From Azolla caroliniana (Eukaryota; Polypodiophyta): 64,000 nucleotides of DNA. The position numbers and the translations under genes were made by a program. Below the pieces are notes generated by a model. The model was not told the origin of the DNA. It saw nothing but the letters and a program-made list of their open reading frames with translations, and ran no database searches. Shown here piece by piece: positions 11,693 to 22,281 of this stretch (positions within the stretch are counted from its first letter, which is position 1; every line of letters begins with the position of its first letter). The DNA lies in NCBI GenBank assembly GCA_043228905.1, contig JBHGNT010000008.1, positions 744,001 through 808,000 on the forward strand. The letters are read 5' to 3'.

Positions 11693-11939
11693 TCATGTAC
11701 TAACGTTTCTTTTGGTTTTCTTTTTGTCTTCGCGTGGGATGGCGATTGATCGTTGTGCGGTCGCCTTCATGCAGACAAGGATTAGCGAAAGAACTTCGGT
11801 AAATTTTCCTTAATTTTTTATCTAATTTTTCTTCTCCCTTCTATACATGTGTATACTTAATATGTAGTTTTTTTTTCATATATTCAATGATGTTGACGTG
11901 GTATTTAATTGGTTATCTTAAACGTTTACATATGTCCAC

Positions 11940-12181
11940 GAGGTCAATACCTCGTTTGACATATAAATCATATGTGATGAGTGTCGTATGCGTACGAGGT
12001 TACTACCTCAATTGCGTATTACGTTCACGAACATATGTTACGTTCGCGTACGAGGTCAATACCTCGATTCGTTCGAAATGATATGCGTTGGATTTACTAT
12101 GCGTAAGAGGTCAATACCTCAATTGCGAATTACGCTTAACCTTATTTTCGGATGTTTCGTGTGCGTAGAGGTATATGCCTC
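11940..12181 (+). repeat. Array of five GAGGT...ACCTC hairpins, about 56-bp period
   Basis: Palindromic 14-mers start at 11940 (GAGGTCAATACCTC), 11996 (GAGGTTACTACCTC), 12052, 12107 and 12168 (GAGGTATATGCCTC), spaced 56, 56, 55 and 61 bp. Intervening sequences are degenerate repeats with CGTATTACG-type cores. Element B' carries the same array at 42656-42900. Confidence 0.85.
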
Positions 12182-12861
12182 GATTACGTATCCCGAATAC
12201 ATCATTGTTGGCTATATAAAAAAAACGATTCATTTAGTATACGCATATGTGGTCACTTATATACGTCTCTGATCGTATATATGTGATAAATGGACATATG
12301 TGTATATTTTAGATTACGTGATTCATATCAAATGTTTTCCTACTTGGGGAGAGGATTTTGGTGGCCGTCCTCACATTTTTGTGAGAATGGCGTTGTCACC
12401 ATCCCTTTTATCAACAATTTTTATTGTTGAAATTCCCGTTGGTCACTTTGATATTTCGTTACGTAACGAACCTCGTATAGCCAAAATGATGTTGAATACG
12501 TCGGGCTTGATCCACATCAAGTAGGGTCGCTCTAATGACACACGTATCCAACATCTCCCCTCGTTACATGGATACGATGCCACCATGAGCTCGTTCTTAC
12601 GAGTGGCATTCGTAATGACGTGACCATGTGATGGGCCACATGAGCCTACGAAGACACAAGGGCTCATTCGGCTTGACCATTAGGTTGCACTTTGGCGTAT
12701 GCCATCGTAATTACGAGACTTGAGGTTAGGTAACGTACCAACATAGTTTTGGTAAATGAGGGCGAAATAAGGACCTTGACATATATGTTCTTTTAAAAAA
12801 ACATATATGATCAATTGCCTCGCATATCTCTTATACGCATCAAACATTAAGCATTCGAGAA

Positions 12862-12925
12862 GAGCAACTTACTTGGTTGGCTCAAGTGTTTAATGTATTT
12901 GTTCTCGAGGTCTCGAGTTCAAATA
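12862..12925 (+). repeat. tRNA-like stretch in B leader
   Basis: TTGGTTGGCTCAAGTG resembles a tRNA D arm and A box. CTCGAGTTCAAATA about 40 nt later resembles a T arm whose B box lacks the final C. B' keeps the first part (about 43580) but lost the B box. Probably tRNA-derived and non-functional. Confidence 0.4.
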
Positions 12926-13373
12926 TGACCAAGACCATACAACATCCTTGATACATATGACTATAACACATGTTTAGACTTAAGGTCTAAGTGCACCTCG
13001 GGGTCCTCGTAATAGGACTTAAAGAGCCGAAACCACATACGTGGGCACAGAAACATAGTTTATTGTTAACATTTTTTTCGTGTATAAACTATTCATGACG
13101 CGAACATACATGGTTGAGCCTCGGGGAGCCGCCATGAAAAAAATCGATATAGAGATCAGGGAAAGGCATTCATTTGTCACCCCCATGGTTTTTAAAACAC
13201 CTCTGTGTTACCATAGTAACCTGATCTTGAACCTCATCTCATACGTCTAGAGGGGTATTGACGTGAGATCAGGATATCGATTAATGTTTGCCCATGATAT
13301 GTTTACACCACGACAAGATGTTATGACTATTTGTCTGACCTTATCTTATTTCTTTGCCAGAAATAATCATTCA

Positions 13374-16300
13374 ATGGCTCAGAATAACGACCCGATGCCC
13401 TCCGCTCAAGCGGAAAGAACTCAAGGAAATCCTCCTGGGACAATGTCCATTGAGGCGTATATTTTACAAGTACAACATTTCCTAAGTTCAACCGCGCAGC
13501 AGTTGACCGAATTTCGGCAATCTCAAAGTGCTCTCGAGGCACGAGTCATTAGTCTCCAAAATGAGATTAATAGACCTGATGAGCGTCAGGGTGAACCATC
13601 ATTTGTCGTAAAGCCATTTACGGGAGATAAAAAGGAAAGAACCGAAGAAGCAATCTGCACGTGGCTGGGCCGATGGGAGTCTCATTTTGAGCTCTATCCC
13701 ACGCCAGATAGTACGAAGATTGCATATGTCGGCCGAGAACTAGGGGGTAAGGCCGCCGCTTGGTGGCGTGGGCTCCGAACTTTGGGGAGATTGCCCGAGA
13801 CCTGGACAGACTTTGTCACAGTTTTCAAGGGTCAATTTCTACAACCTCCCTCTCGAACCGAGGCAGCACAAGCTTTAATGAACCTCTCTAGCAGGAAGTT
13901 TTCCTCACTAGAAGATTATGTCCACCATGCTAGAACCCAAATCCAAAAATCGGGTCTAGAAGGGGACAATTGGTTAATAGCTTGTTTTGTCAATGGCATC
14001 CCCAATTCAGACTATCACTGGATAGTGCACGATAAGGATCCAAAATCCTTCGAAGAGGCCGTTGAGATAGTTCTTCGCTATCAACGCACTTCGAAGAAGG
14101 ACCATAACAAACCCAACGAAGCGCCCGGGACTAAGCAGTCGCAATTCGTTGGGAAACGCAAGACACCCAACGAATTCATGGATCGCGATTATAAGCAACA
14201 ACATCCTTTTTGCGTATTCTGCAAAAAGAAGGGTCATACAAAAGAGCAATGTCGTAAGCTCCAACGAAAAGAGCACGACGCCAAACCTAAAGCTACAGAC
14301 CATAAAGGTCAGATTCCTAATGTCCTTCAGGTCTATACACATCATTTGAGTAATTGTCAATGTTCTTTCCCTCATTATGTATTGGGTCCCAATGATTTAC
14401 TACGTGCAAACGGGTATATCAATGGATCTCCCGTACAATTTTTATTTGATTCGGGAAGCTCACACAATTTTGTGAATGATCGTTTGGTACAGATATGGGG
14501 AATCCAACCCACCGTAAGTGATCACACCTACACGGTGCACTTGGCTGATGGAAGAGTACAACACATCAACGAGGCGATTCATTCTTTAGGAATTTCTATT
14601 GATACCTATATAGAGGAAGTAGACTTCCATGTAATGAATCTTAGTACCACCGATGTAATACTGGGTTATCCCTGGTTTTATAATAAAAGCTCTTCTTTAT
14701 TTATTGATTGGGTTCGCCATTCCATTTCTTTTGTACTCAACGATTGTACGCATTTTATTCAATGTGTAAAAAAACAATCCCTCTCGATTGTTTCCTCGTG
14801 TCCATCAATATCCGAGTTATCTTGTTCTACGTTATTTTATTGTGTACTTGATCCGGACATTCACGTTTACAATATCGATAATGTCTCGGGTCAATTAACA
14901 TATTTTGAACAAAAACAACTTGATGAAATCGTAAACGATTTTCGTGATGTTTTTCCGAGTGAACTACCCGATGGTTTACCTCCTAAACGTAATATAGACC
15001 ATCGTATAGATATTGTACCTGGCGTTGCACCCATTAGTATACCTCCGTATCGCCTAAGTCGATCTGAAGAGGATGAGGTAGCTAAGCAACTTAAGGACTA
15101 TTTACGAATGGGTTATATACGTTATAGTAAATCTCCATGGGGTGCACCAGTTCTCTTGGTTAAAAAGAAAGAGGGCACATGGCGTATGTGTATTAATTAC
15201 CGACACTTGAATAAAGTGACGATCAAGAATTCGTACCCATTGCCCCGGGCTGACGATCTAATTGACCGTCTCCAGGGAGCTCGGTATTTTACGAAACTTG
15301 ATCTCCGTACTGGCTACCATCAAATACGAATAAGTGAGGACGATGTTCCTAAAACAGCATTTCGTACGCGCTACGGCCATTATGAGTTTTTGGTTATGCC
15401 TTTTGGTTTGACCAATGCTCCGGCTACATTTCAACAAGAAATGAATGACATTTTCCGAGAACAACTTGGAAAATTTGTCGTTATCTTCTTAGATGATATT
15501 TTAGTTTATAGCCGTACATTGCAAGAACATGCTAGACATGTCCGCTTTGTTTTACAAATATTGCGTGACAAACAATTTTACGCGAAGATCTCAAAATGTG
15601 AGTTCATCAAGAAATCAATTACTTATCTTGGACATCTCATAACCGAACGAGGAGTTGAAATTGATCCTTCTCGCATCGAGAAAATCAAGCTTTGGCCCAC
15701 TCTTCGGAATATTCGAGAAGTTCGATCATTCCTTGGTTTTGTCGGATTTTTGCGAAAATCTCTTCGTAATTACTCACAATTGACGATGCCGTTTACTGAT
15801 CTTCTAAAAGGTCAAACGCGTAAGTCTACAAAACCTATTGTGTGGAATGCTACACTAGACCTCGCCTTTAAGGAACTCAAGGACTTGGTATGCAAGGCTC
15901 CTTCACTTCTTTTACCCGATCCTTCAAAACCTTTTGAGGTTGAAACCGACGCAAGCGATTATGCTATAGGTGCTGTCTTGTATCAAGATGGTAAACCAAT
16001 AGCATTCGAGAGTAAGAAACTTGATTCTGCTCAATGTCGGTATACCGTTCAAGAAAAGGAATTATTTGCGGTTATACATGCGCTCAAAACATGGCGCCAT
16101 TATCTTTATGGAAATCGCTTTGTGGTAACTACGGACCACGAGTCCTTGAAATATTTTTGTGACCAACAAGACCTGAAAGGTCGTAAGGCACGATGGGCTG
16201 ATCTCATCCAGGACTTTGATTTTTCCATACGATATCGTAAAGGTTCCATGAATACTGTCGCTGATGCACTAAGTCGCATCCGTGAAGTTAACATGCTTAG

Positions 16301-17606
16301 CTTCACTGAAATAACATCAGATCTTTATGATCACCTTCGAGGAAAGTATCCTGATGACAATTATTTTGCAAAATACTGGGCAAGAGTCGAGTCTGGAACA
16401 GACACCACCACACCCTCGAAGGAATACTTCCACATTGCTAACGGTCTGCTCTACCGTAATGGGAAGGTTTGTGTTCCAGATTTGCCTGAGGTCAAAAAGA
16501 GAATTCTTTTTGAATGCCATGATGCACCCTCAGCAGGGCACCCTGGAATACATCGTACACTCGTTCTCATCTCCACTCAATTTTATTGGCCTAAGATGCG
16601 TCCTGACATACATAGCTATGTGACTAAATGTCACCAATGTCAGGTTAACAAAGCCGAGCAACTTAAAGCCGCAGGACTTTTACATCCCTTGGACATTCCC
16701 AATAATAAGTGGGAAAGTATATCCATGGATTTTATTGTTAGCCTTCCTCGCACCCAAAAAGGTCATGATGCCATATGGGTTGTGGTTGACAGACTAACTA
16801 AAATGGCCAGATTTATTGCTACTAAAACCACGGTAACAGCTCCTGAATTGGCTTACCAATTCGTTGATGAGTTATTTCGTTTTTACGGGTTACCGATGGA
16901 TATCGTGAGTGACCGAGATCCAAAGTTTACTAGTGACTTCTGGACGCAAGTCTTTAAGAAGTTAGAAACTACGTTGAGCATGAGCTCCACGGATCATCCT
17001 CAATCCGATGGACAGACAAAACGAGTAAATCAAATTATTGAGGACATGCTTCGAGCATACGTTGGTGCAAAACCAACAAAATGGGAACGTTACCTCCCAA
17101 TTTTGGAGTTTGCTTATAACAGCTCCAAGCATACGTCGACGGGATATAGTCCTTTTATGTTGATGTATGGATTTCAGCCACGAGCCCCGATTGATGTTAA
17201 TATACATCATGATGAGTTGCGAAGTACGCAAAAATTTCTTCGGGATATGCAAGATATGTTGCATATTGCACGGGATAATATAAAAACAGCTCAGGATAGA
17301 GCGCGTTTTTATGCCGATCATCATAGGCAACCTCGTGTATTCAGCCCTGGACAGAAGGTATTTTTACGTGTACCTCACAATTCTAAGACATTGTCTATGG
17401 GTAAGTGCGCTAAGTTAGCCCCACGGTTTTGTGGACCTTTTACAGTCCTCAAACGCATTGGATCATCAGCCTATCGTCTCGCTCTTCCCGATGGTGTTGG
17501 AATCCATCCAGTCTTTCATGTAAGTCGTCTAAAAGAACTTCTAGGTTCTGGCGACAATACAGTTACAACTGAAACTCTGGTTACTTCTGAAGATTTATCT
17601 TCTTAA
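13374..17606 (+). CDS. Gag-pol polyprotein of chromovirus B
   Basis: A single ORF, open from 13263. I take ATG 13374 ([17 protein letters not shown]) because B' shares the same start context. Order: retrotransposon gag domain ([15 protein letters not shown]), CCHC knuckle ([14 protein letters not shown]), aspartic protease ([12 protein letters not shown]), RT ([23 protein letters not shown]), RNase H ([16 protein letters not shown]), integrase zinc finger ([20 protein letters not shown]) and integrase core ([22 protein letters not shown]). The third catalytic residue appears changed: GQTKRVNQ stands where the family has GQTERVN (Glu to Lys). The ORF stops with TAA just before the chromodomain. 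RT and RNase H look intact. Integration competence in cis is doubtful. Confidence 0.93.
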   Translation: MAQNNDPMPSAQAERTQGNPPGTMSIEAYILQVQHFLSSTAQQLTEFRQSQSALEARVISLQNEINRPDERQGEPSFVVKPFTGDKKERTEEAICTWLGRWESHFELYPTPDSTKIAYVGRELGGKAAAWWRGLRTLGRLPETWTDFVTVFKGQFLQPPSRTEAAQALMNLSSRKFSSLEDYVHHARTQIQKSGLEGDNWLIACFVNGIPNSDYHWIVHDKDPKSFEEAVEIVLRYQRTSKKDHNKPNEAPGTKQSQFVGKRKTPNEFMDRDYKQQHPFCVFCKKKGHTKEQCRKLQRKEHDAKPKATDHKGQIPNVLQVYTHHLSNCQCSFPHYVLGPNDLLRANGYINGSPVQFLFDSGSSHNFVNDRLVQIWGIQPTVSDHTYTVHLADGRVQHINEAIHSLGISIDTYIEEVDFHVMNLSTTDVILGYPWFYNKSSSLFIDWVRHSISFVLNDCTHFIQCVKKQSLSIVSSCPSISELSCSTLFYCVLDPDIHVYNIDNVSGQLTYFEQKQLDEIVNDFRDVFPSELPDGLPPKRNIDHRIDIVPGVAPISIPPYRLSRSEEDEVAKQLKDYLRMGYIRYSKSPWGAPVLLVKKKEGTWRMCINYRHLNKVTIKNSYPLPRADDLIDRLQGARYFTKLDLRTGYHQIRISEDDVPKTAFRTRYGHYEFLVMPFGLTNAPATFQQEMNDIFREQLGKFVVIFLDDILVYSRTLQEHARHVRFVLQILRDKQFYAKISKCEFIKKSITYLGHLITERGVEIDPSRIEKIKLWPTLRNIREVRSFLGFVGFLRKSLRNYSQLTMPFTDLLKGQTRKSTKPIVWNATLDLAFKELKDLVCKAPSLLLPDPSKPFEVETDASDYAIGAVLYQDGKPIAFESKKLDSAQCRYTVQEKELFAVIHALKTWRHYLYGNRFVVTTDHESLKYFCDQQDLKGRKARWADLIQDFDFSIRYRKGSMNTVADALSRIREVNMLSFTEITSDLYDHLRGKYPDDNYFAKYWARVESGTDTTTPSKEYFHIANGLLYRNGKVCVPDLPEVKKRILFECHDAPSAGHPGIHRTLVLISTQFYWPKMRPDIHSYVTKCHQCQVNKAEQLKAAGLLHPLDIPNNKWESISMDFIVSLPRTQKGHDAIWVVVDRLTKMARFIATKTTVTAPELAYQFVDELFRFYGLPMDIVSDRDPKFTSDFWTQVFKKLETTLSMSSTDHPQSDGQTKRVNQIIEDMLRAYVGAKPTKWERYLPILEFAYNSSKHTSTGYSPFMLMYGFQPRAPIDVNIHHDELRSTQKFLRDMQDMLHIARDNIKTAQDRARFYADHHRQPRVFSPGQKVFLRVPHNSKTLSMGKCAKLAPRFCGPFTVLKRIGSSAYRLALPDGVGIHPVFHVSRLKELLGSGDNTVTTETLVTSEDLSS

Positions 17607-17793
17607 CCACATGTACCAGAAAGAATTCTCGATGTTAAAACAAAAAAATTACGTACTAAGGAAATCCGAGAATTTAAAATAAAATGGATGGATAAATCAA
17701 TCAAAGATGCCACATGGGAACGCGAAACGACTCTAACAACTAACTTTCCTAACTTTCCATTGCAAGAGTGCAATGTTTTAAAGAGGGGGAGTA
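17607..17793 (+). pseudogene. Chromodomain cut off from B gag-pol, plus polypurine tract
   Basis: In the same frame after the TAA the sequence continues PHVPERILDVKTKKLRTKEI, then REFKIKWMDKSIKDATWE, a clear chromodomain core (the IKWxxxxxxxATWE pattern). This domain guides chromovirus integration to chromatin. One nonsense codon separates it from the polyprotein. AAAGAGGGGGAGTA before 17794 is the plus-strand primer. Confidence 0.85.
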
Positions 17794-18258
17794 TGTTACG
17801 GGCATGACCATATAATATCCCGTGGTGAGAATTGTCGTAGTATTCTATACACGTGGATAAGTGTGAGGGTTAAACAAAGAGTCTAAAGAAGGGGAGGATT
17901 ACTTTTAATCCTCGGGATTGAGACAACCCATGAGGCCAAGTGTGAACATGGCTGGGGGCCTTGAGAATTACTATAAATAAGAGGCCTAGCTACCCTCATT
18001 TGATCATGCATTGACTACGTCGAGACTCTGTCCGTGAGTGGAACGACTCTTGTAGCAAGCGCGCTATCATCCAGGTACGACTCGACGCCAAGGCGATGGT
18101 ATGGGACGCCGATCGAGGCTCGAGTCCGTCTCGATCCCTTCGCTCGGGGGTGGTCGGGTGGATCGGCACCCTTCTTTCTCTCTTTTCTCTCTATTCTTTC
18201 TAGATCTATCATTGATATATCCTTATTTTATGCTTACTTTAGTACCTAATCTCTAATA
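17794..18258 (+). repeat. 3' LTR of chromovirus B
   Basis: Matches the 5' LTR over 465 bp with one visible substitution. Followed by the GTGAA target duplication. Confidence 0.95.
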
Positions 18259-18263
18259 GTGAA

Positions 18264-18965
18264 GATCACCATCGGCTCTATAACCTTTGGGTCGGCGCAT
18301 CCGATTTCTCGTGGGAAGAATGTGTTAAACACGGTGTCAGAATGCGAAAGCCTTCCCATGTCTCTCAAGCATATCGCGAAACATTCGGTCCTCTTCAGGG
18401 AGAAGGAAATTCTCCTTTCCAACTCGTAGCTTCTCCTTCGTCTCTTTGGTGAAGACATGACCTATCTTCTTCGGATCTCTTAAGCTTGGATCGTTAGCGA
18501 CTTCCTTCATCTTTTGCCAGCTATCTTCCGGTAGCGGAACCGCAACTGGCTTGATCTTCTTATCCACCGTTTTATATTTCGTGTTGATGTCAGTTTCCTT
18601 CATCGAGATGCCACGACGGTATTCATCGATGATAGCGTACATGTTGACGGAGTTAACCGAAATCACGCATTGGTTGTGAAGATAGCTCAAGTCCACGACG
18701 TCCTCGATTTCGCCGATGGTGTCGTTAAATGAGGCTTCTTCCATAATATGAGTCACGAACTCCCCTTCTTCTATTATGTTCTCTTCTTTCAGCATCTTCT
18801 CGAATTCTTGTATCCGGTGCTTGTGCTTCTTGTCGGGTAGTACTAGTTTACATGCGCCACTAGGTGTGACACATGTTGCTTCTCCTTGCAATCCACGCAC
18901 TCTTCTTTCTTGTGGGGTCTTGTGATTGCTCGGACTATTTGTGCCCCATGCTTCAATAGTCCGCT
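18264..18965 (-). pseudogene. Element A pol N-terminal region between protease and RT
   Basis: Minus-strand frame (18337-18900 open) with EEASFNDTIGEIEDVVDLSY, EYRRGISMKETDINTKYK and EDRMFRDMLERHGKAFAF, an upstream-of-RT linker seen in some gypsy elements. It is separated from gag-protease by a TAG at about 18963 and a frame change. After KAFAF a frameshift leads to REIGCADPKVIEPMVIFT, where B was inserted. The RT continues at 11213 on the far side of B. Confidence 0.8.
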
Positions 18966-21170
18966 CTAAAAATCTGAGGATTCGCCTCCGAGACTATCTC
19001 GATTCCTTTCATAATTGGCTCGCACCGTTAGGAATTGGATCGATCTTTGGTTGTCAAGACTCTTTATTCGTGCGAAGGCTGCTCCATTATCGAACACTCT
19101 GGTCTCCATCCGAGATGATGTGATATAAGGTTGCCCTAGGATGACAGGATGCGACGCCGATTCTTGTACGAAGAAGTGTTGATCCATCTCCACATCCCCG
19201 ATCGTGACTTTGACATTGGGACAAGCTCCGTACAAGTCCTCCGTAGACTTTGTTGCCGCGCGAATCTTCCATCCGTGGTTTGTATTGATTAGCCATCTTC
19301 CCTTTTTGTAGAGGTCGGTTGACATGAGGTTGATCACCGAGCCGTGGTTGATCAAGGCTACGACGGTCTCTTTCTTCTCCCCGATCTTCACCGGCGTCTC
19401 CGTTGTCGCTCGTGCCCAATGAGGTCGAGTGTAGTGGCTGTCCACCATATCTTCATCGATTTCGTCTCTTGCCATCGTTATGGCATTCGTTTTTGCTTTT
19501 TGCGGCTTCTCTTCTTCCTCGTCCGATTGTTGTCTCTTTCTCTTTACAAGGTCCACGATCGTGTCATGGAACTCCTTCTTCGTAAAGCCAAGCAATTCCC
19601 TCAAGGACAAAGTTACGTGGCTATCAAGAACTCGTTCTTTGAGAATCTTCTTTAGGTCCGTCCTCTGCTCTATGTCCGACCTTAGCTTATAGGTAGGTAT
19701 AGTCCTTGTCCTCCGAGTGGGGTCTTCGACACCAACCTTCACGGGCCGCACCGTTTCTTCAACTCGTATGCTCGGCTCCCCTTTTCGGCTTGATTCTCGT
19801 TCCTCCGTTTGTAAAGGTCGACTCGTCTCCGCATCGTCCTTCTTTTTCGAGTTCCTTGTTTCATGTCTTTTAGATGGGCCTTGCTCTTCTATTCTCTTTC
19901 TCTTTTCTTCGACGAACACCTTGTGGTTGTCGCACATCACCTCTGCGAGTATGGTGTTGTCGTCCACCGGATCCGACCACCCGGTTATGCTTTGCACGTT
20001 TCGGTCCGCAAGCTCTACCTCGCTCGATGTGACTTTTCCCTTCTTCTCATATTCGAGAACGGAAGTCCAAAACTTTGCTCCCGCTCTAGCAGCTTCAGTC
20101 TTGTCTTTCCCGACTCTTATTCCGGCCGACGTAGCATAGTGCATCGCATCCACATGAGTCGCATCGGCATCCTCCATAGATTTCTTCATTCCTCCTCTTC
20201 CGAAATTCACCCGTAGGGGTCTTCTAGTCTCGCTTGAGCAGATCATGTTGTCCTCTATGTATACGATATTTTGTCGAATCGCCTCTCGAAGGCTCGCACA
20301 ATCCCTTCTCATGTGGTCCATGCTATCGCACCACACGCATCTAAAGGGTTCTTTTCCTTTAGGGCCCCGACGATTCATGTTGGCTAGCGTGACCTTCTCG
20401 AACTTCTTCGCTAGCTCTTCGATGATGTCGTCCTCAATCTTCTTTTCTTCCACGTTACTTTGTCTCAGCGGCTCAACTACTTTCGGCGGTCTTGCTTTCT
20501 CCGTGGTAGTCGGTCCCGTCATGTCGGTGTCATCAACCCATTGGCGACGCTTGTCGAGCCTATTGCATGCCCGCTTCACCGCGATCCAGTCCGCTACGAG
20601 CCCATTTGCTTGGGTATCATCTTCGAGAAGAGTCCCCAACTCCCGTCTATCCTTTATGTCCACGACCTTCAAGAAGTACAAAGTCTTGTCCTCTTCAAGC
20701 AACACTTGGTCCGTATTGGGGAGACGACTAAACATCTGGTCGAATTCGTCGTACACCCTCAAGACGCTCATCTTCTTATTCTTCTTCTCTATCCACTTCA
20801 TCAGGGCATGTCGAGTCATCCTCGTTGAGTCTTCAGTCACGAACTCCGCTAGTATCGTTTTCTCGAACTCAGACCATGTTGTCTTTCCTTCTTGAAGCTC
20901 GATGACGCGTCTTTGGATGTTGTTGGCGACAACTCTCTTGAAGCTTGCGATTTGACGTGCCTCGGACACGTCCCTTTGATTCATCTCCCTCTTATATGCA
21001 TCAAGGAACTTCGTAACGTTCCTTCCATCGACTTGGCCCTCGAGCTCTACGACACGATCGACAGCCTTCTCCACGCTCGCGTCGTTGTCCCGAGATCTCA
21101 TCATTTGCTCGACGATTAGCATCATCCTTTCGATCTCTCCTGCTTGGTTGCTTGAGGACGCCATCTCCAA
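18966..21170 (-). CDS. Element A Gag with protease domain
   Basis: A 734-codon minus-strand ORF. It starts as MEMASSSNQAGEIERMM; MASSSNQ at the third codon is the likely alternative start. It has a gag core (VTKFLDAYKREMNQRDVSEA, TTWSEFEKTILAEFV), one CCHC knuckle (CVWCDSMDHMRRDC, near 20298-20340), a long charged linker, and a retropepsin-like domain (VALINHGSVINLMSTDLYKK, VILGQPYITSSRMETRV). In families with this motif the active site is normally DHGS. Here it is NHGS (codon at 19347-19349), so protease should be inactive. This is the only full-length ORF left in A. Confidence 0.88.
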   Translation of the reverse strand: MEMASSSNQAGEIERMMLIVEQMMRSRDNDASVEKAVDRVVELEGQVDGRNVTKFLDAYKREMNQRDVSEARQIASFKRVVANNIQRRVIELQEGKTTWSEFEKTILAEFVTEDSTRMTRHALMKWIEKKNKKMSVLRVYDEFDQMFSRLPNTDQVLLEEDKTLYFLKVVDIKDRRELGTLLEDDTQANGLVADWIAVKRACNRLDKRRQWVDDTDMTGPTTTEKARPPKVVEPLRQSNVEEKKIEDDIIEELAKKFEKVTLANMNRRGPKGKEPFRCVWCDSMDHMRRDCASLREAIRQNIVYIEDNMICSSETRRPLRVNFGRGGMKKSMEDADATHVDAMHYATSAGIRVGKDKTEAARAGAKFWTSVLEYEKKGKVTSSEVELADRNVQSITGWSDPVDDNTILAEVMCDNHKVFVEEKRKRIEEQGPSKRHETRNSKKKDDAETSRPLQTEERESSRKGEPSIRVEETVRPVKVGVEDPTRRTRTIPTYKLRSDIEQRTDLKKILKERVLDSHVTLSLRELLGFTKKEFHDTIVDLVKRKRQQSDEEEEKPQKAKTNAITMARDEIDEDMVDSHYTRPHWARATTETPVKIGEKKETVVALINHGSVINLMSTDLYKKGRWLINTNHGWKIRAATKSTEDLYGACPNVKVTIGDVEMDQHFFVQESASHPVILGQPYITSSRMETRVFDNGAAFARIKSLDNQRSIQFLTVRANYERNRDSLGGESSDF

Positions 21171-21207
21171 GTATTAATCTCGACTTGATCCTTCCTACCG
21201 CCTCTTT

Positions 21208-21223
21208 CACGTCGGGTTCACCA
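21208..21223 (-). other. Candidate primer-binding site of A
   Basis: On the minus strand TGGTGAACCCGACGTG lies 8 nt inside the 5' LTR. It has the TGG-start form of a tRNA-complementary primer site but I could not assign the tRNA. Confidence 0.5.
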
Positions 21224-21231
21224 CTTAATTA

Positions 21232-22281
21232 TGTCGTGAAGATCCGTCACTACGCGCGGATCGTGAGGCGGAACCGTCGGGGCTCTGGACCAGAAGGATT
21301 TAGAGTCGATACAATCTTTGGCGAGAAAGTACTTAAGATAGATTGGGAAAGAGAGAAGATGAGATTACACGATTGATTTGATAACGAATTTCTTCTTCTT
21401 AATTTTCATAAAAAAAAACCCTCCTTTTTTCTTCTCCCCCTTCCCTCTTTTATAGATGCTCTCATGCATATGATGCATATGAGGGTACAAGACATGCATA
21501 AATTGCATGTTTGCCATTTGGCGCTTAAGTATTACATGTGGTGCATGCTAACCATGTCACTCATTTTAGCTCTCATGTATGAGAATTTACATGTAAAAGT
21601 ACAATGATAGAAATATACTTTTAACTAAATACCATGGCTTAATGGTAAGCCATTTGACTCCTAACTTGGAGGTGCAAGGTTCGAATCCATACTTGCCCTC
21701 CTTATATATGTATATATTTATATATTTATTTTATCTAGTCGCCGGTTCGCCGGATACTGTCGCCAGATGCCGGTGCCTCGCCGGATGCCGCCGCTAGATA
21801 CCGGTGCTGTCGCCGGATGCCGACCCCGTCGCCGGATACCGGTGCCGCATACCGCCGCCGGATTGCGGTCGGATGCCGTCGGATCACCGGATCCATCGCC
21901 GGTCTGGTTTTGGTTGGCCAAAACCCTTTTCGAGTAGCTAGCCACCTCCACTCTAAGTTCAAGTTACCTTGAACTCTCAATGCTCCACACATAGACACAA
22001 AGATAATATCTTTTGCTCCACCTTATATATGATGAGAGCCGTATTTGTCGTGCCTATGTGGGATATCTCACAATTTTCTCTTTTCTTTTCACAAACTTTA
22101 TACCCTCATATCTTGACATTTAGTTATCCATTTCTCGTGTAATAAAGTGCATTCGAAACCTCCATCATTTTGTACTTAGATATTAAAAATGTTATCTTCA
22201 CAATTATTGTATTACGTGATTCATACTCGATTTCGTACGTTTTATGGGATTTTCACACTATTGCCGAAAATCTTCATGACA
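21232..22281 (-). repeat. 5' LTR of element A
   Basis: Copy of 6633-7578 with about 100 bp more CGCCGGATGCCG-type minisatellite (21739-21900). Includes the tRNA-like module (A box 21634, B box 21678) and a minus-strand TATA-like motif near 22023-22031. Confidence 0.93.
21622..21700 (+). repeat. tRNA-like module in the 5' LTR of A
   Basis: Same tRNA-like sequence as 7028-7100 with few substitutions (CTTAATGG for CTTAGTGG in the A box). B box GGTTCGAATCC intact. Confidence 0.6.

Larger units (their letters stand above)
11693..13373 (+). promoter_or_regulatory. Long non-coding leader of B
   Basis: About 1.7 kb between primer site and gag with no convincing ORF. It holds the hairpin array at 11940-12181, a tRNA-like stretch at about 12862-12925, and a segment (about 13080-13260) well conserved in B'. 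Candidates are packaging, dimerisation or translation control, all inferred from position only. Confidence 0.7.
11214..18258 (+). mobile_element. Ty3/gypsy chromovirus B, young insertion in A pol
   Basis: A 7045-bp element with 465-bp LTRs (11214-11678, 17794-18258) and a perfect 5-bp target duplication GTGAA (11209-11213, 18259-18263). By eye the LTRs differ at a single base (GGCGGTGG versus GGCGATGG), so insertion was recent. The element has an initiator-Met primer site, a long structured leader, one uninterrupted gag-pol ORF, a chromodomain remnant after the stop, and the polypurine tract AAAGAGGGGGAGTA. A related truncated copy, B', is at 41936. Confidence 0.96.
6633..22281 (-). mobile_element. 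Ty3/gypsy retrotransposon A, minus strand, nested in D and hosting B and E
   Basis: Bounded by LTRs 6633-7578 and 21232-22281 with termini TGTCG...CGACA (TGTCA at the 5' LTR start on the minus strand) and a 4-bp target duplication ACGC (6629-6632, 22282-22285). On the minus strand the order is 5' LTR, candidate primer site, gag-protease, RT, RNase H, integrase, polypurine tract, 3' LTR, which is the Ty3/gypsy order. The reading frame carries a stop and several frameshifts, and is interrupted by chromovirus B (11214-18258) and solo LTR E (9034-9788). The LTRs differ by a few percent by eye plus an expanded minisatellite, which places A between D and B in age. Confidence 0.93.
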
